Shown: positions 1 to 7,227 of the stretch, piece by piece
Layout of the letters: every line of letters starts with the position of its first letter
Position numbering within the stretch: the stretch's first letter is position 1
Assembly: GCA_001914785.1 (NCBI GenBank)
Contig: MNDE01000104.1
Span: forward strand, 1-42,391
From: Acidobacteria bacterium 13_2_20CM_57_17
GTDB lineage: Bacteria > Acidobacteriota > Terriglobia > Acidiferrales > UBA7541
Direction: 5' to 3'
DNA length: 42,391 nucleotides
The notes under the pieces: model-generated
Databases searched by the model: none
The model's input: the letters and a program-made list of their open reading frames with translations, nothing else
What the model was told of the DNA's origin: nothing
Program-made: the position numbers and the translations under genes

Positions 1-867
1 GGGATCCTGCCGTTCATCAATCCACCAGGTATGCCGAAGGCCGTATTGCTGCCCGCGGTACGCTACAAATTGCCAGATCCCGCGCGCGCCCGCCCGCGAA
101 AGCGCCAGCGGCTGGAAAGCGCTCTCCGCTTGCGCCAGGTAAATCAGATCCTGCGGCAAGCCCTCTTCCCGCAGCACGCGGGAAATCATTTCGCGATAGC
201 GCCCCGCGCGTCGCAGCCCGGTTTCCACAATGTCCCGCCCGCGCGGTGTCTGGAAGAAATTGACAAAGGACAGAACCTGGTCATTCACCGTCAGCGGCAG
301 GTCGTGGGAAATGTTCTTTGCCGCTTCCTCGGCCCGCGCTTTCAGCCCGGGATCGACCGGAAAAGTCATCTCCGCCACCTCGTCGATCGCCGCCGGAACG
401 GCCGGCGCTTCGTTGAACCCGTCTCCCGCCCGGAACGCCTGCAGCTCATAGGCGTACACCGTGTCCACAACGTGGTGGAACAGCTCGCTCAGTTTGGGAT
501 CACTGTTGGGGTCGTAGCCGCTCTCCAGCAGCCAGTCCACCGCGTCGTCAAAATCCTTGCGCGCGGCTTCCAGGTGCCCCGCTTTGAAGTTCTGCTCTCC
601 CGACGCGAATTTCTCCTGGACTTTCTGGATCAGGTAGTCCTTTCCGGACGGAACCGGAGGCAACAGCCAGATATAGTGGCGCCGCGGCGGATTCAAAATC
701 GGCAGGGGCGTAAGTTCCACGGCAGCCTGCTTTGCGTTCGCGCTCTGTGGCCCAGGAGCCAGCGCCGGAACGTGCGCCTGCACGGACTTCTTTCCCGCGT
801 CTTCGCAACCGAGGAGCTCTGCTGCGAAGAGCAGCGTACCTGCGGCAAGGTGCAGCCCTCGTTTCAT
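1..867 (-). CDS. mltD: MltD-like membrane-bound lytic transglycosylase, N-terminal part (cut by window edge)
   Basis: The reading frame opens with ATG at 867 and runs without a stop to base 1, giving 289 residues of a longer protein. Residues 1-21 form a lipoprotein signal ending in the lipobox LLGC (Cys21), so the product is probably anchored in the outer membrane facing the periplasm. A helical region follows (about 75-210). The last 45 residues carry the SLT signature: AESAFQPLALSRAGARGIWQ, then YGLR and DERQDP; Glu248 in AES is the expected catalytic acid. Family members cleave the MurNAc-GlcNAc bond of peptidoglycan, leaving 1,6-anhydromuramic ends; MltD types usually carry C-terminal LysM repeats, which would lie outside the window. 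The ribosome-binding site is weak. An in-frame ATG 9 bases upstream runs straight into a stop, which supports the chosen start. Confidence 0.88.
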   Translation of the reverse strand, partial: MKRGLHLAAGTLLFAAELLGCEDAGKKSVQAHVPALAPGPQSANAKQAAVELTPLPILNPPRRHYIWLLPPVPSGKDYLIQKVQEKFASGEQNFKAGHLEAARKDFDDAVDWLLESGYDPNSDPKLSELFHHVVDTVYAYELQAFRAGDGFNEAPAVPAAIDEVAEMTFPVDPGLKARAEEAAKNISHDLPLTVNDQVLSFVNFFQTPRGRDIVETGLRRAGRYREMISRVLREEGLPQDLIYLAQAESAFQPLALSRAGARGIWQFVAYRGQQYGLRHTWWIDERQDP

Positions 868-1235
868 CTGTCCATGGTAAGGAGGGCTTCCCGCCCAGGT
901 CAACGCTTTCCGCAGCGGGTGGTGCCGCTCTCACCACGCCCCAAGTTCCGCCTCTTCCTCTTGCACCAAACAACACGCCTCCATAAACCACTTGCATTCC
1001 CTCCCCTCCCGTGTTACTCTATCCTTGCGTTTGTTGCTCTTGTATCGCCTTTGGGTAGTAAAGCGGTCGCAAGGTCACACTTGCGGCCATTTTTTTGTTC
1101 GGCTGACCGCTTTGCAGTCCTCCCGAACGAAGCTTGAAGACGGCCGCGGCTCTGTTGAGGGGCTCGGAACCTGGGCATCAGATAGCTCAAATGTTGTGCT
1201 CAGTCGTAACCCGGCTGACGGAAAAGAGTAAAGCA
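868..1235. other. Divergent intergenic region between mltD and the cold-shock gene
   Basis: This 368-base gap separates two divergent genes. I see one sigma70-like promoter facing the cold-shock gene (992-1020) and a long C/T-rich untranslated stretch. Long ORFs that cross it are antisense to the transglycosylase gene and look non-coding. A long 5' UTR is common for cspA-type genes, but I see no recognisable cold-box motif. Confidence 0.5.
992..1020 (+). promoter_or_regulatory. Candidate sigma70 promoter of the cold-shock gene
   Basis: The -35 element is TTGCAT (992-997) and the -10 is TACTCT (1015-1020), with a 17-base spacer. Transcription starting near 1027 would leave a 5' UTR of about 210 bases before the GTG start, in the style of cspA leaders. 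This is sequence match only. Confidence 0.45.
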
Positions 1236-1442
1236 GTGAGTAAAGAACAAGGTACAGTGAAGTGGTTCAATGCCAGCAAGGGCTTCGGCTTCATCCAGCG
1301 CCAGAGCGGTGAGGACGTTTTCGTCCATTTCTCCGCGATCGTGGCTGATGGCTATAAGACGTTGAACGATGGCCAGGCGGTTGAATTCGAAGTTTCCAAG
1401 GGCCCCAAGGGCCTGCAGGCCTCGAACGTACAGCCCCTCTAA
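1236..1442 (+). CDS. cspA: Cold-shock domain protein (CspA family)
   Basis: A 68-residue single cold-shock domain, the normal length for the family. The N-terminus [15 protein letters not shown] contains the RNP1 motif KGFGFI, and VFVHFSAI is RNP2; both form the aromatic nucleic-acid-binding face of a five-stranded OB-fold barrel. Such proteins bind single-stranded RNA and DNA and act as RNA chaperones. I start at GTG 1236, behind a purine-rich GGAAAAGAG at 1220-1228. The ATG at 1134 would add 34 residues with no similarity to the family. The gene stands alone: a promoter lies at 992-1020 and a strong intrinsic terminator follows at 1515, so it is monocistronic. The symbol is generic; which csp paralogue it is cannot be told. 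Confidence 0.93.
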   Translation: MSKEQGTVKWFNASKGFGFIQRQSGEDVFVHFSAIVADGYKTLNDGQAVEFEVSKGPKGLQASNVQPL

Positions 1443-1514
1443 GGAACAGACTGTTTCCGGCCTAATCGGCCTTAACCCCGATTGAACCGGTTTCAGTTCA
1501 CTTCACAAAATTAC

Positions 1515-1559
1515 AAAACGGGCGGCGCGACGCAAGTCACGCCGCCCGTTTTGCTTTTG
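1515..1559 (+). terminator. Rho-independent terminator after the cold-shock gene
   Basis: A perfect 13-bp stem, AAAACGGGCGGCG (1515-1527) pairing with CGCCGCCCGTTTT (1540-1552), encloses a 12-base loop and continues as GCTTTTG. It lies 73 bases after the cold-shock stop codon. The A-rich foot makes it potentially bidirectional. Confidence 0.85.
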
Positions 1560-1579
1560 AACCTGCCTTTTCTTAGTGG

Positions 1580-1641
1580 CACAGCCACTCTTGGCTGTGC
1601 TCTTGCTTGTGAGTCGGCTGTAGCGGCGACTTCATGTCGCC
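1580..1641. repeat. Two small intergenic palindromes
   Basis: GCACAGCC (1580-1587) pairs with GGCTGTGC (1594-1601), and GGCGAC (1625-1630) pairs with GTCGCC (1636-1641). Both sit between convergent genes and resemble the short dispersed hairpins seen between other genes in this window. Other copies of these exact motifs were not found here; whether they are repeated genome-wide is untested. Confidence 0.45.
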
Positions 1642-1660
1642 ATCTGCTTTTCGCTTGACC

Positions 1661-2092
1661 TTACTTTTCCTCCCCATACTTGCCTGCCCAGTGTGTGAGC
1701 TTCCGCGCCACTTCTTCGATCACTGCGGAAGGCGCCCGCTCGAGGATTGTTTCGAGCGCGGTATAGAGCTGGTCTTGCAGTTCTTCGGAAACGCGCTTGG
1801 TGCGCTTTGTGGAGCGGTGCCCCTCCGCGTACGCCGAGAGGGAGCCGCTTCGTTGATAGTTTGTCCACGCCACCTGCCAGATCGCTTCCAGCAAATCGCT
1901 GCGGCGCTTCCTGCGTTCGCGCTGGACCGCTTCGTCGATTTCCTCCACTTGAACCAACGGGACACGGAAACTGAGCGGGTAACTGACATCGCGACGGATG
2001 TTCGTTCGCGGCACGGCAAGTAGTGTGTCACGCGCAGAATTGCCTTGACAAGCGTCTCGCCCGTGTGCATGGTATGTATTGTATGCATACAT
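1661..2092 (-). CDS. Ribbon-helix-helix-like DNA-binding protein of unknown target
   Basis: A 143-residue protein from ATG 2092, with GGAG ten bases upstream. Residues 38-80 look like a ribbon-helix-helix fold: a strand (PLSFRVPLVQ), then EEIDEAVQRER, then RRSDLLEAIWQVAWTNY, matching the usual strand-helix-helix spacing. The C-terminal 70 residues are helical and charged. The first 36 residues are low in recognisable structure, so the GTG at 2014 (117 residues, no clear ribosome site) is an alternative start. It lies 32 bases downstream of the sugar isomerase gene on the same strand and may be read through from it. A palindrome overlapping the start codon suggests self-repression. I see no toxin partner beside it, so an antitoxin role is not supported. 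Confidence 0.6.
   Translation of the reverse strand: MYAYNTYHAHGRDACQGNSARDTLLAVPRTNIRRDVSYPLSFRVPLVQVEEIDEAVQRERRKRRSDLLEAIWQVAWTNYQRSGSLSAYAEGHRSTKRTKRVSEELQDQLYTALETILERAPSAVIEEVARKLTHWAGKYGEEK
2072..2091 (-). promoter_or_regulatory. Candidate operator over the ribbon-helix-helix start codon
   Basis: TGTATGCATACA (2080-2091) is a perfect 12-base palindrome that covers the second and third codons and the last start-codon bases. GTATG is repeated directly at 2072-2076 and 2081-2085. Ribbon-helix-helix repressors usually bind short inverted or direct repeats at their own promoters, which is why I call it an operator; no binding evidence exists. Confidence 0.35.
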
Positions 2093-2124
2093 CTTGCTGA
2101 ATCTCCGGTCAGGAACAAGACAAA

Positions 2125-2988
2125 TCAGACCTGGAGGGAGCGAAGATAGGGGACGCTGGCTTTCATCATGTCCAGGTTCATTTCGACGAAGTAATTTTTT
2201 ACGCCGGCGGTTTTCGCCGCGGTGAAGATTTTCTTCCAATCGAGAGTGTCTTGCCCCACGGGCATGATTTTCTTGGTTTGCGCCGACCAGCCCTGAACGT
2301 GCATGGAAAAGAAGCGGCCGGGATATTTCGTGAAATATTCGGCGGCGTCATAGCCCTGGCTGATGGTGGAGACCTGGAACTGGAACTTGACGAGCTTGGG
2401 GTCGAGAAGTTCGAGCAACACGTCGTAGGTGCGCTTGCCGTTCACGGTCGAAAGCTCGAACTCTTCGTTATGAAGGCCCTGCTGGAGGCCGGCCTTGGCG
2501 GAAAGTTCGCCCATTTTGTTGTATTCGTCGGCGGCGCGCTTGACGTCGTCCAGAGTCGGCTTCTTCGGGCCTTCGAGGCTGGGCACGATCATTTGCGTGA
2601 GGCCGACATCTTTTGCCCAGGCAATGCGGGCTTCCTGATTGTCGCGAAGCTCCTTGATGCCGAAGTGAGAGCTAATGCAGCTGACGCCTGCATCACCCAA
2701 AATCTTGCGAAGCTCGGCTCCCGTGTATTTGGCGAGGCCGCCGAAGCCATGCTCGGCGTAACCCACCGGCGAGCACAGCTCGATGGTCTGGAACCCGGCG
2801 TCGGCAAGCTGCTTGATGGTGCCGGGAAAATCCTTGGCGATCATCTCCCGCACAGGCCAGGTCTGGCAGCCAATGGGCAAGCCCAGGGGATTCGCATGGA
2901 GGTCCAGCGCACCTGCGGAAAGGAATCCGGCTGCGGCGGCGCTGGTGGCGGCGTTCTTAAGAAATTCTCTTCTCGACAATTCGGGCAT
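2125..2988 (-). CDS. Tat-exported sugar phosphate isomerase/epimerase (xylose-isomerase-like TIM barrel)
   Basis: A 287-residue protein whose N-terminus has the twin-arginine signal SRREFLKNAATSAAAAGF and a likely cleavage after LDLHA, so it is exported folded. The mature part follows the xylose-isomerase-like (AP endonuclease 2 superfamily) TIM barrel: IGCQTWPVREM, GFQTIELCSPVGY, CISSHFG, GLHNEEFE, FFSMHVQGW and NYFVEMNLD supply the acidic and histidine residues that bind the metal. The substrate is unknown; secreted members are usually placed in sugar or polyol breakdown. AGGAG lies six bases before ATG 2988. It follows a Tat-exported Gfo/Idh/MocA oxidoreductase by 34 bases, so the two probably form one transcript acting on the same periplasmic sugar derivative. 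Confidence 0.85.
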   Translation of the reverse strand: MPELSRREFLKNAATSAAAAGFLSAGALDLHANPLGLPIGCQTWPVREMIAKDFPGTIKQLADAGFQTIELCSPVGYAEHGFGGLAKYTGAELRKILGDAGVSCISSHFGIKELRDNQEARIAWAKDVGLTQMIVPSLEGPKKPTLDDVKRAADEYNKMGELSAKAGLQQGLHNEEFELSTVNGKRTYDVLLELLDPKLVKFQFQVSTISQGYDAAEYFTKYPGRFFSMHVQGWSAQTKKIMPVGQDTLDWKKIFTAAKTAGVKNYFVEMNLDMMKASVPYLRSLQV

Positions 2989-3022
2989 GGAAGTCTCCTA
3001 TTAATTCATGATAAGGGATTCG

Positions 3023-4597
3023 CTAAAGTTCCCAATGAGTTCGGCGATCCGGGCGGACTAACTTTTGCGCCGCATCGGAATTGACGACTTTCAAGTTGGC
3101 ACGATCCCAAGCGAGTTTTTGCGGCAAGCGAGTGGCGATATTTCCGAGGAGCAACGTCTCCGTGACAAGGCTGGAGAATTCGAAATTTCCGCCGGGCTTG
3201 ACTTTGCCGCCCTTGCAGGCATCGAGCCATTCGCGCTCGTTGCCGGGCGAGCGCGGCAGAGTTTTGGGCGGCTGTTTGTAGGCGTTCATTTTCGATTCGG
3301 GGATGAGGCGCGGATTGGCGCCATTGAACGCGCAGAGAATCTTGCCGCGATCGCCGACGAAAAGGAGACCTTCGCCTTCTTCATCGCCGACTCCCATCAA
3401 GGGACGGCCTTCTTCCAATTCTTCGGGGCGCGGCGGCTTGAGGCCACCGTCATACCAGGTGAATTTCACAGGCGGCATGTCGCCACGGGCCGGGAAGTTG
3501 TAGTGAATGACGGAGGCCAGCGGAAACGTTTCTTCGTAGCGTTCCGTGGAACTTGCTTCGACGCTCACGGGCGCCTCCAGCTTCAAGACGCGGAAAATTG
3601 TGTCGTAACTGTAGCACCCCATGTCGCCGAGAGCGCCGCAACCGAAGTCGCTCCACCCGCGCCAGACAAAGGGCAAATAGGCGTGGTTGAAAGGACGTTC
3701 CGGAGAAGGACCGAGCCAAAGATCCCAATCCAAACCATCGGGTACGGCTTCGGTTTCCTTGGGGCGTTCGACACCTTGCGGCCAGAAAGGACGGTTCGAC
3801 CAGTTGGCGACTTCGCGCACCGGGCCGATGGCGCCGTCCCAAATCCATTCGCAGAGCAAGCGCGTGGCTTCGGAGGCCTGGTTGCCGACGGCGATCTGCG
3901 TGGCCACGCCCGTTTCGTGAGCGATTTCGGCGATGCGACGCGCTTCGTAGATGGAGTGCGTCAGGGGCTTCTGGCAAAAAACATGTTTGCGCTTCTTCAT
4001 TGCGGCGGCGGAGACGGCGGCGTGAAGATGGTCGGCGGTGCAGACAACTACTGCGTCGACGTCTTTTTGTTTTTCGAGCAGCTCGCGGAAGTCCGTGTAG
4101 GCAGAGCAGCCGTGATACTGGCCGGAGCGCTGCTGCGCAGCGTAATAGGCGTCCACGATTTTCTGACAGGGTTCGCGGCCGGCGACGCCGCCGGTGACGC
4201 GGAGAGAATGAGTCAACTGAATGGGCTGGTCGGGGCTGAGCCAGTCCCAGCCAGTGTCGACGCCGAGCAATTTGCGGACGGAATTGCAGAATTCATGAGT
4301 GTCCCACTGCGGGTAATCGGCGCCGGATTTATTGGGATCGCAGACGGCGACGCCTTGAACGTCTGGTTCGCGCAAAAAATGAAGCATAACGCGCAAACCC
4401 TGGGCGCCAACACCGATGAAAGCGATATTGACTTTGTCGCTGGGCGGAACATATCCAGCGCCGCCTAGCACGCGTCGCGGAACGATGGAAAGACCAACAG
4501 CCGCCGTGGCGGTTTGCGCCAGGAACTTTCGCCGCGAAGTCAAGCGACATGAAAAGGGGCGCACTGAAAAGGTGCGCGACCGAATCCGATTCTTCAC
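3023..4597 (-). CDS. Tat-exported Gfo/Idh/MocA family NAD(P)-dependent oxidoreductase
   Basis: 524 residues from GTG 4597, which has GGGGAGG four bases upstream; a longer frame to 4702 lacks support. A twin-arginine motif, TSRRKFLAQTATAAVGLS, sits about 20 residues in. The Rossmann fold follows with VNIAFIGVGAQG, then VAVCDPN, DAVVVCTADHLHA and VFCQKPLTH (the EKP motif of the family, with Gln before Lys). The C-terminal half is the alpha/beta domain holding the sugar, including GALGDMGCYSYD. Family members oxidise or reduce sugars and inositols with tightly held NAD(P). Exported members are frequent in Acidobacteria and Planctomycetes, but few have a known substrate. It is the first gene of a two-gene unit with the isomerase downstream. 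Confidence 0.87.
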   Translation of the reverse strand: MKNRIRSRTFSVRPFSCRLTSRRKFLAQTATAAVGLSIVPRRVLGGAGYVPPSDKVNIAFIGVGAQGLRVMLHFLREPDVQGVAVCDPNKSGADYPQWDTHEFCNSVRKLLGVDTGWDWLSPDQPIQLTHSLRVTGGVAGREPCQKIVDAYYAAQQRSGQYHGCSAYTDFRELLEKQKDVDAVVVCTADHLHAAVSAAAMKKRKHVFCQKPLTHSIYEARRIAEIAHETGVATQIAVGNQASEATRLLCEWIWDGAIGPVREVANWSNRPFWPQGVERPKETEAVPDGLDWDLWLGPSPERPFNHAYLPFVWRGWSDFGCGALGDMGCYSYDTIFRVLKLEAPVSVEASSTERYEETFPLASVIHYNFPARGDMPPVKFTWYDGGLKPPRPEELEEGRPLMGVGDEEGEGLLFVGDRGKILCAFNGANPRLIPESKMNAYKQPPKTLPRSPGNEREWLDACKGGKVKPGGNFEFSSLVTETLLLGNIATRLPQKLAWDRANLKVVNSDAAQKLVRPDRRTHWEL

Positions 4598-4717
4598 GGT
4601 TCCTCCCCGACTGCAACTCGCATTGCGATGATTTACCACAGTGACGAGCGACCTGACTACTCCAAAACTGAAACCAGGGTGAATTGAAGTTCGCCTGTAC
4701 ACCAGGAAGGAAAACTG

Positions 4718-4732
4718 CCGGCAAGATGCCGG
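4718..4732 (-). repeat. Palindrome behind asd, possible terminator
   Basis: CCGGCA (4718-4723) pairs with TGCCGG (4727-4732) around a three-base loop. Read on the minus strand it comes just after the asd stop codon and is followed by CAGTTTTCC, so it could end the lysC-asd transcript weakly. On that strand the region begins TTGTAGC, like the hairpin repeats near rplT. Confidence 0.4.
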
Positions 4733-4741
4733 TGCTACAAG

Positions 4742-5896
4742 TTAGCGTGAGACGGGTTCGGCGACGCTTTGATTCTGCACGGCAGCGCGGCGATTGAGGA
4801 AGCCGCGTGCGGCAAGAAGTTCAGCATTGAGCAGAGCGGTGCCGGCAGCGCCACGAACTAAATTGTGCGAGAGCAGGGTTAATTTTACGTCGAGGAGCGG
4901 GCACTCGCGGACGCGGCCGACGACAGCGGCCATGCCGTTGCCGGCGTTGGCGTCGCGACGCGGCTGAGGGCGGCTTTCGTCGTCGAGTACGACGACCGGA
5001 TTGCGCAGGGCAGTGGGCAGCGAGGCCAGCTCGGCATCGACTTCGAAACTGCGCAGCGCTTCGCGAACTTCTTCGAGCGAGGCGATTTTTTTTAGGCCGA
5101 CGGAGACACATTCGAGATGGCCGACGACAACCGGGACGCGATTGCAATGGGCGCTCAGGCCGAGGCCGGCGTCAACGAACCGCGAGCCATCCCATTTGCC
5201 GAGCAGCTTCTGCGGCTCAAGTTCCATTTTTTCTTCTTCACCGCTGATGAAGGGAACGACGTTGCCCTGAATATCCATCGCGGGAACGCCGGGATAGCCG
5301 GCGCCGGAGATGGCTTGCAGAGTTACGACGAAAATTTTTTCGAGTCCAAAAGCATCGGCGAGAGGCTTTAAGACAAGGACGAGACCGGCGGTGGAGCAAT
5401 TGGGATTGGTGACGATAAAGCCGGTGTCGTAGCCGCGATTCTTCTGCTGCAGGGGGATGGCGTCGAGATGGGCGGCGTTAACTTCGGGAATGAGCAGCGG
5501 AACATCGGGATCCATGCGGTGATTGCGTGAATTGCTGACGACGGGATAGCCGGCGCGGGCGAAATCTTCTTCGGCGGGGCCAGCGACGGAAGAATCGAGA
5601 GCGGAGAGCATGAAGTCGCAGTCGAGGGAAGGATCGAGACCTTTGACGATGAGGCCACGGGCGGACTCTGGAACCGGCGAATCGAGATGCCAGCGAACGG
5701 CTTCGGCGTAAGTTTTGCCGGAGGAACGCTCGGAGGCGGCGACTTCGGTCAGCTCAAACCAGGGATGATCGCCAAGCATTTGAACGAGGCGCTGGCCGAC
5801 GACACCGGTAGCGCCGAGGACTCCCGCTTTCCACTTTTTCTCCGATGGTTTCGACTGCATGTTTTGGTCTCCGTTGTTTTGAGATGGGGAATTCAT
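4742..5896 (-). CDS. asd: Aspartate-semialdehyde dehydrogenase
   Basis: 384 residues. It catalyses the NADPH-dependent conversion of aspartyl phosphate to aspartate semialdehyde, the branch precursor of lysine, threonine, methionine, isoleucine and diaminopimelate. The nucleotide site is GVLGATGVVGQRL (25-37). The catalytic cysteine is Cys167 in TNPNCST, followed by ISGAGYPGV, and His260 in NRVPVVVGH is the expected acid/base. The residue pattern is that of the archaeal/fungal-like subgroup found in many non-proteobacteria. ATG 5896 overlaps the aspartate kinase stop codon (ATGA), so the two are translationally coupled; ATG 5860 (Met13) is an alternative start. Expression is expected to be controlled by the attenuator upstream of the kinase. 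Confidence 0.95.
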   Translation of the reverse strand: MNSPSQNNGDQNMQSKPSEKKWKAGVLGATGVVGQRLVQMLGDHPWFELTEVAASERSSGKTYAEAVRWHLDSPVPESARGLIVKGLDPSLDCDFMLSALDSSVAGPAEEDFARAGYPVVSNSRNHRMDPDVPLLIPEVNAAHLDAIPLQQKNRGYDTGFIVTNPNCSTAGLVLVLKPLADAFGLEKIFVVTLQAISGAGYPGVPAMDIQGNVVPFISGEEEKMELEPQKLLGKWDGSRFVDAGLGLSAHCNRVPVVVGHLECVSVGLKKIASLEEVREALRSFEVDAELASLPTALRNPVVVLDDESRPQPRRDANAGNGMAAVVGRVRECPLLDVKLTLLSHNLVRGAAGTALLNAELLAARGFLNRRAAVQNQSVAEPVSR

Positions 5897-6963
5897 GCGG
5901 CACCGCCGTGTGGAGACGTCTCTGGAACACGAGGCGAGCCAATGCGGGTGCCGCGAGCCTGCGGATTGAAGGTATTGCGAACCCAGACGACCATTTCGGT
6001 TTCGGCGGCGAGAGGCAGAACTTTGGCGTGAAGGACTTTCGCTCCGCTGGCGGCGAGGGCGCGGGCTTCGTCGTAGCTTAGCTCATGCAAAAGGTGCGCT
6101 TCAGCGGATTCGGTGGGATTGGCGGTATAGATGCCGTCGACGTCAGTCCAAATGACGAGCTCGTCGGCGTTCACAACGTGAGCAACGATAGCGCCGGAAA
6201 AATCGGAGCTGTTGCGGCCGAGCGTGGTGATGCGGCCATCGGGAGTTGCACCGATAAAGCCGGTGACGACGGGCACAATGCCGGCTTCGAGGAGCGGAAG
6301 GAGAACGTCGCGGCCGCGTAGCCTAGTTTGTTCGAGGTGGGGTTGTGCATCGCGGAAAGTGTCGCAAGTCAGGACAAATTCGGAGGAAGTGACAGGCACC
6401 GCGGGGACGCCCGACTTCTCAAGAGCCGCCGCGAAAAGCCTGGCGCTGAAACGCTCGCCAAAGGAGGCGAGGCGATCAAAAAGCTCGGCGCCGGCGGCGA
6501 CGCGGCCGTGAACGGGAACTTCGTGGAGAAGATCCCGCCCCAAAAGTTGCAACTCGTGGCGCACGCGGAGGCTTTCCTGTTCGCTGAGCTGCAATTCAAA
6601 AAGCACATCGAGGTGAAGATCCAGAACGAGCTCGGCTTCATGGCGGGCGTGGGCAAGTTTGCCGCTGGCGAGCGCCCGCGCAATGGAAAGGAGATGGTCG
6701 GTGACGCCCTTCATGGCGGAGACAACCACGGCGACATTGGACAATCGCGCGGCGGATTGAACAAGGCCCGCAGCATGGAGCATGCGGTCCGCGCCGAGAA
6801 GCGAACTGCCGCCGAACTTGAAAGCGACGATATTCGGAAGTTGGCTGGCCACCCCGCCGGCGTAGTGAATGACTTCGCCATGAGCGGCCTTGGAACGGCC
6901 GGCTCGTAACGCGGCGGGGCTGCGTTCGCCTGAAACATCTTCCTGGACATTTTCGAGATTCAT
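5893..6963 (-). CDS. lysC: Aspartate kinase without ACT regulatory domains
   Basis: 356 residues of amino-acid kinase fold. It phosphorylates aspartate, the first step of the Lys/Thr/Met/Ile pathway. Motifs: FKFGGSS (49-54, phosphate binding), VVVSAMKGVTD, ITTLGRNSSDFSG (245-257) and IWTDVDGIYTANP (271-283); the style is closer to the kinase half of ThrA than to classical LysC. The catalytic domain ends with VRNTFNPQARGTRI near residue 341, and only 15 residues follow. The tandem ACT domains that give feedback inhibition by lysine or threonine in most homologues are missing. The first 40 residues precede the conserved core. AGGAG lies eight bases before ATG 6963. It is the first gene after the leader and attenuator at 7019-7146, with asd overlapping downstream. 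The symbol could equally be thrA-like. Confidence 0.9.
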   Translation of the reverse strand: MNLENVQEDVSGERSPAALRAGRSKAAHGEVIHYAGGVASQLPNIVAFKFGGSSLLGADRMLHAAGLVQSAARLSNVAVVVSAMKGVTDHLLSIARALASGKLAHARHEAELVLDLHLDVLFELQLSEQESLRVRHELQLLGRDLLHEVPVHGRVAAGAELFDRLASFGERFSARLFAAALEKSGVPAVPVTSSEFVLTCDTFRDAQPHLEQTRLRGRDVLLPLLEAGIVPVVTGFIGATPDGRITTLGRNSSDFSGAIVAHVVNADELVIWTDVDGIYTANPTESAEAHLLHELSYDEARALAASGAKVLHAKVLPLAAETEMVVWVRNTFNPQARGTRIGSPRVPETSPHGGAA

Positions 6964-7013
6964 GGCCTGCGCTCCTGGTTTGTTTCCGGTACCGCTGGAG
7001 CGTCTCTGGAGGG

Positions 7014-7060
7014 GGCTTAAAAGAAGAAACCCACCGCCAGGTCGCTTCCGGCGGTGGGTT
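7014..7060 (-). terminator. Attenuator terminator upstream of lysC-asd
   Basis: On the minus strand AACCCACCGCC (7060-7050) and GGCGGTGGGTT (7038-7028) form a perfect 11-bp stem with an 11-base loop, followed directly by TCTTCTTTTAAGC. It sits 21 bases after the leader-peptide stop codon and about 65 bases before the kinase start, inside the transcript. That placement, and an alternative pairing that destroys it, mark it as a regulated terminator. Confidence 0.8.
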
Positions 7061-7108
7061 GGAAACTTTCTCTAGCTTTGCTAGGTGTTTCTCCACGCGC
7101 CGGAAGCG
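7043..7108 (-). promoter_or_regulatory. Antiterminator pairing of the lysC-asd leader
   Basis: On the minus strand CGCTTCCGGCG (7108-7098) is exactly complementary to CGCCGGAAGCG (7053-7043); after one bulged base, GTGG (7096-7093) pairs with CCAC (7057-7054). This 15-bp helix uses up the 5' arm and loop of the terminator, so the two structures exclude each other. The upstream strand lies in the last codons of the leader peptide. A ribosome reaching the stop codon would cover it and allow termination. A ribosome stalled at the Thr/Lys/Ile codons (7131-7111) would leave it free. Confidence 0.75.
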
Positions 7109-7146
7109 GAAATAGTCTTCTTAGTCGTAGTCGAAATAATCGACAT
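7081..7146 (-). CDS. Leader peptide rich in Thr, Ile and Lys (attenuation of lysC-asd)
   Basis: A short frame ending with TAG at 7083-7081. The minimal version from ATG 7146 has 21 residues, the same size as E. coli ThrL, and its core IISTTTKKTIS reads like the thr leader, with lysine added. Codons at 7140-7111 are Ile Ile Ser Thr Thr Thr Lys Lys Thr Ile. Other in-frame starts are ATG 7188 (35 residues, with 7 Thr, 6 Ile and 4 Lys), ATG 7203, ATG 7218 and GTG 7272; only GTG 7272 has a good ribosome site (GAGG five bases before). A promoter at 7199-7227 favours 7188 or 7146, neither with a clear ribosome site. All starts share the control codons. The function is read from its position before a terminator/antiterminator pair and an aspartate kinase. 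Confidence 0.62.
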   Translation of the reverse strand: MSIISTTTKKTISASGAWRNT

Positions 7147-7198
7147 GGACGACTTGGACGTAATTCGCTTGGCGGTGACAATTATCATTACGAGGCAA

Positions 7199-7227
7199 AG
7201 CATAGCACGGGCACACATGGAAGTGAA
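7199..7227 (-). promoter_or_regulatory. Candidate promoter of the leader-lysC-asd transcript
   Basis: On the minus strand, -35 TTCACT (7227-7222), 17-base spacer, and extended -10 TGCTATGCT (TATGCT at 7204-7199). Transcription would begin near 7192, placing the whole leader peptide core, antiterminator and terminator in the RNA. Confidence 0.45.

Noticed and set aside
31..1137. Plus-strand open frame of 368 codons
   Set aside because: It is antisense to the lytic transglycosylase gene for most of its length, is rich in Arg/Gln/His/Pro and has no domain.
2045..2078. TTGACA at 2045 as a plus-strand promoter
   Set aside because: No good -10 at 16-18 bases and no plus-strand gene downstream.
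1661..2092. Toxin-antitoxin pair with the ribbon-helix-helix protein as antitoxin
   Set aside because: No toxin-like gene lies on either side; the neighbours are a sugar isomerase and a convergent cold-shock gene.
3065..4468. Plus-strand open frame of 467 codons opposite the oxidoreductase gene
   Set aside because: The opposite strand encodes a full Gfo/Idh/MocA protein with clear motifs; this frame follows from GC-biased third positions.
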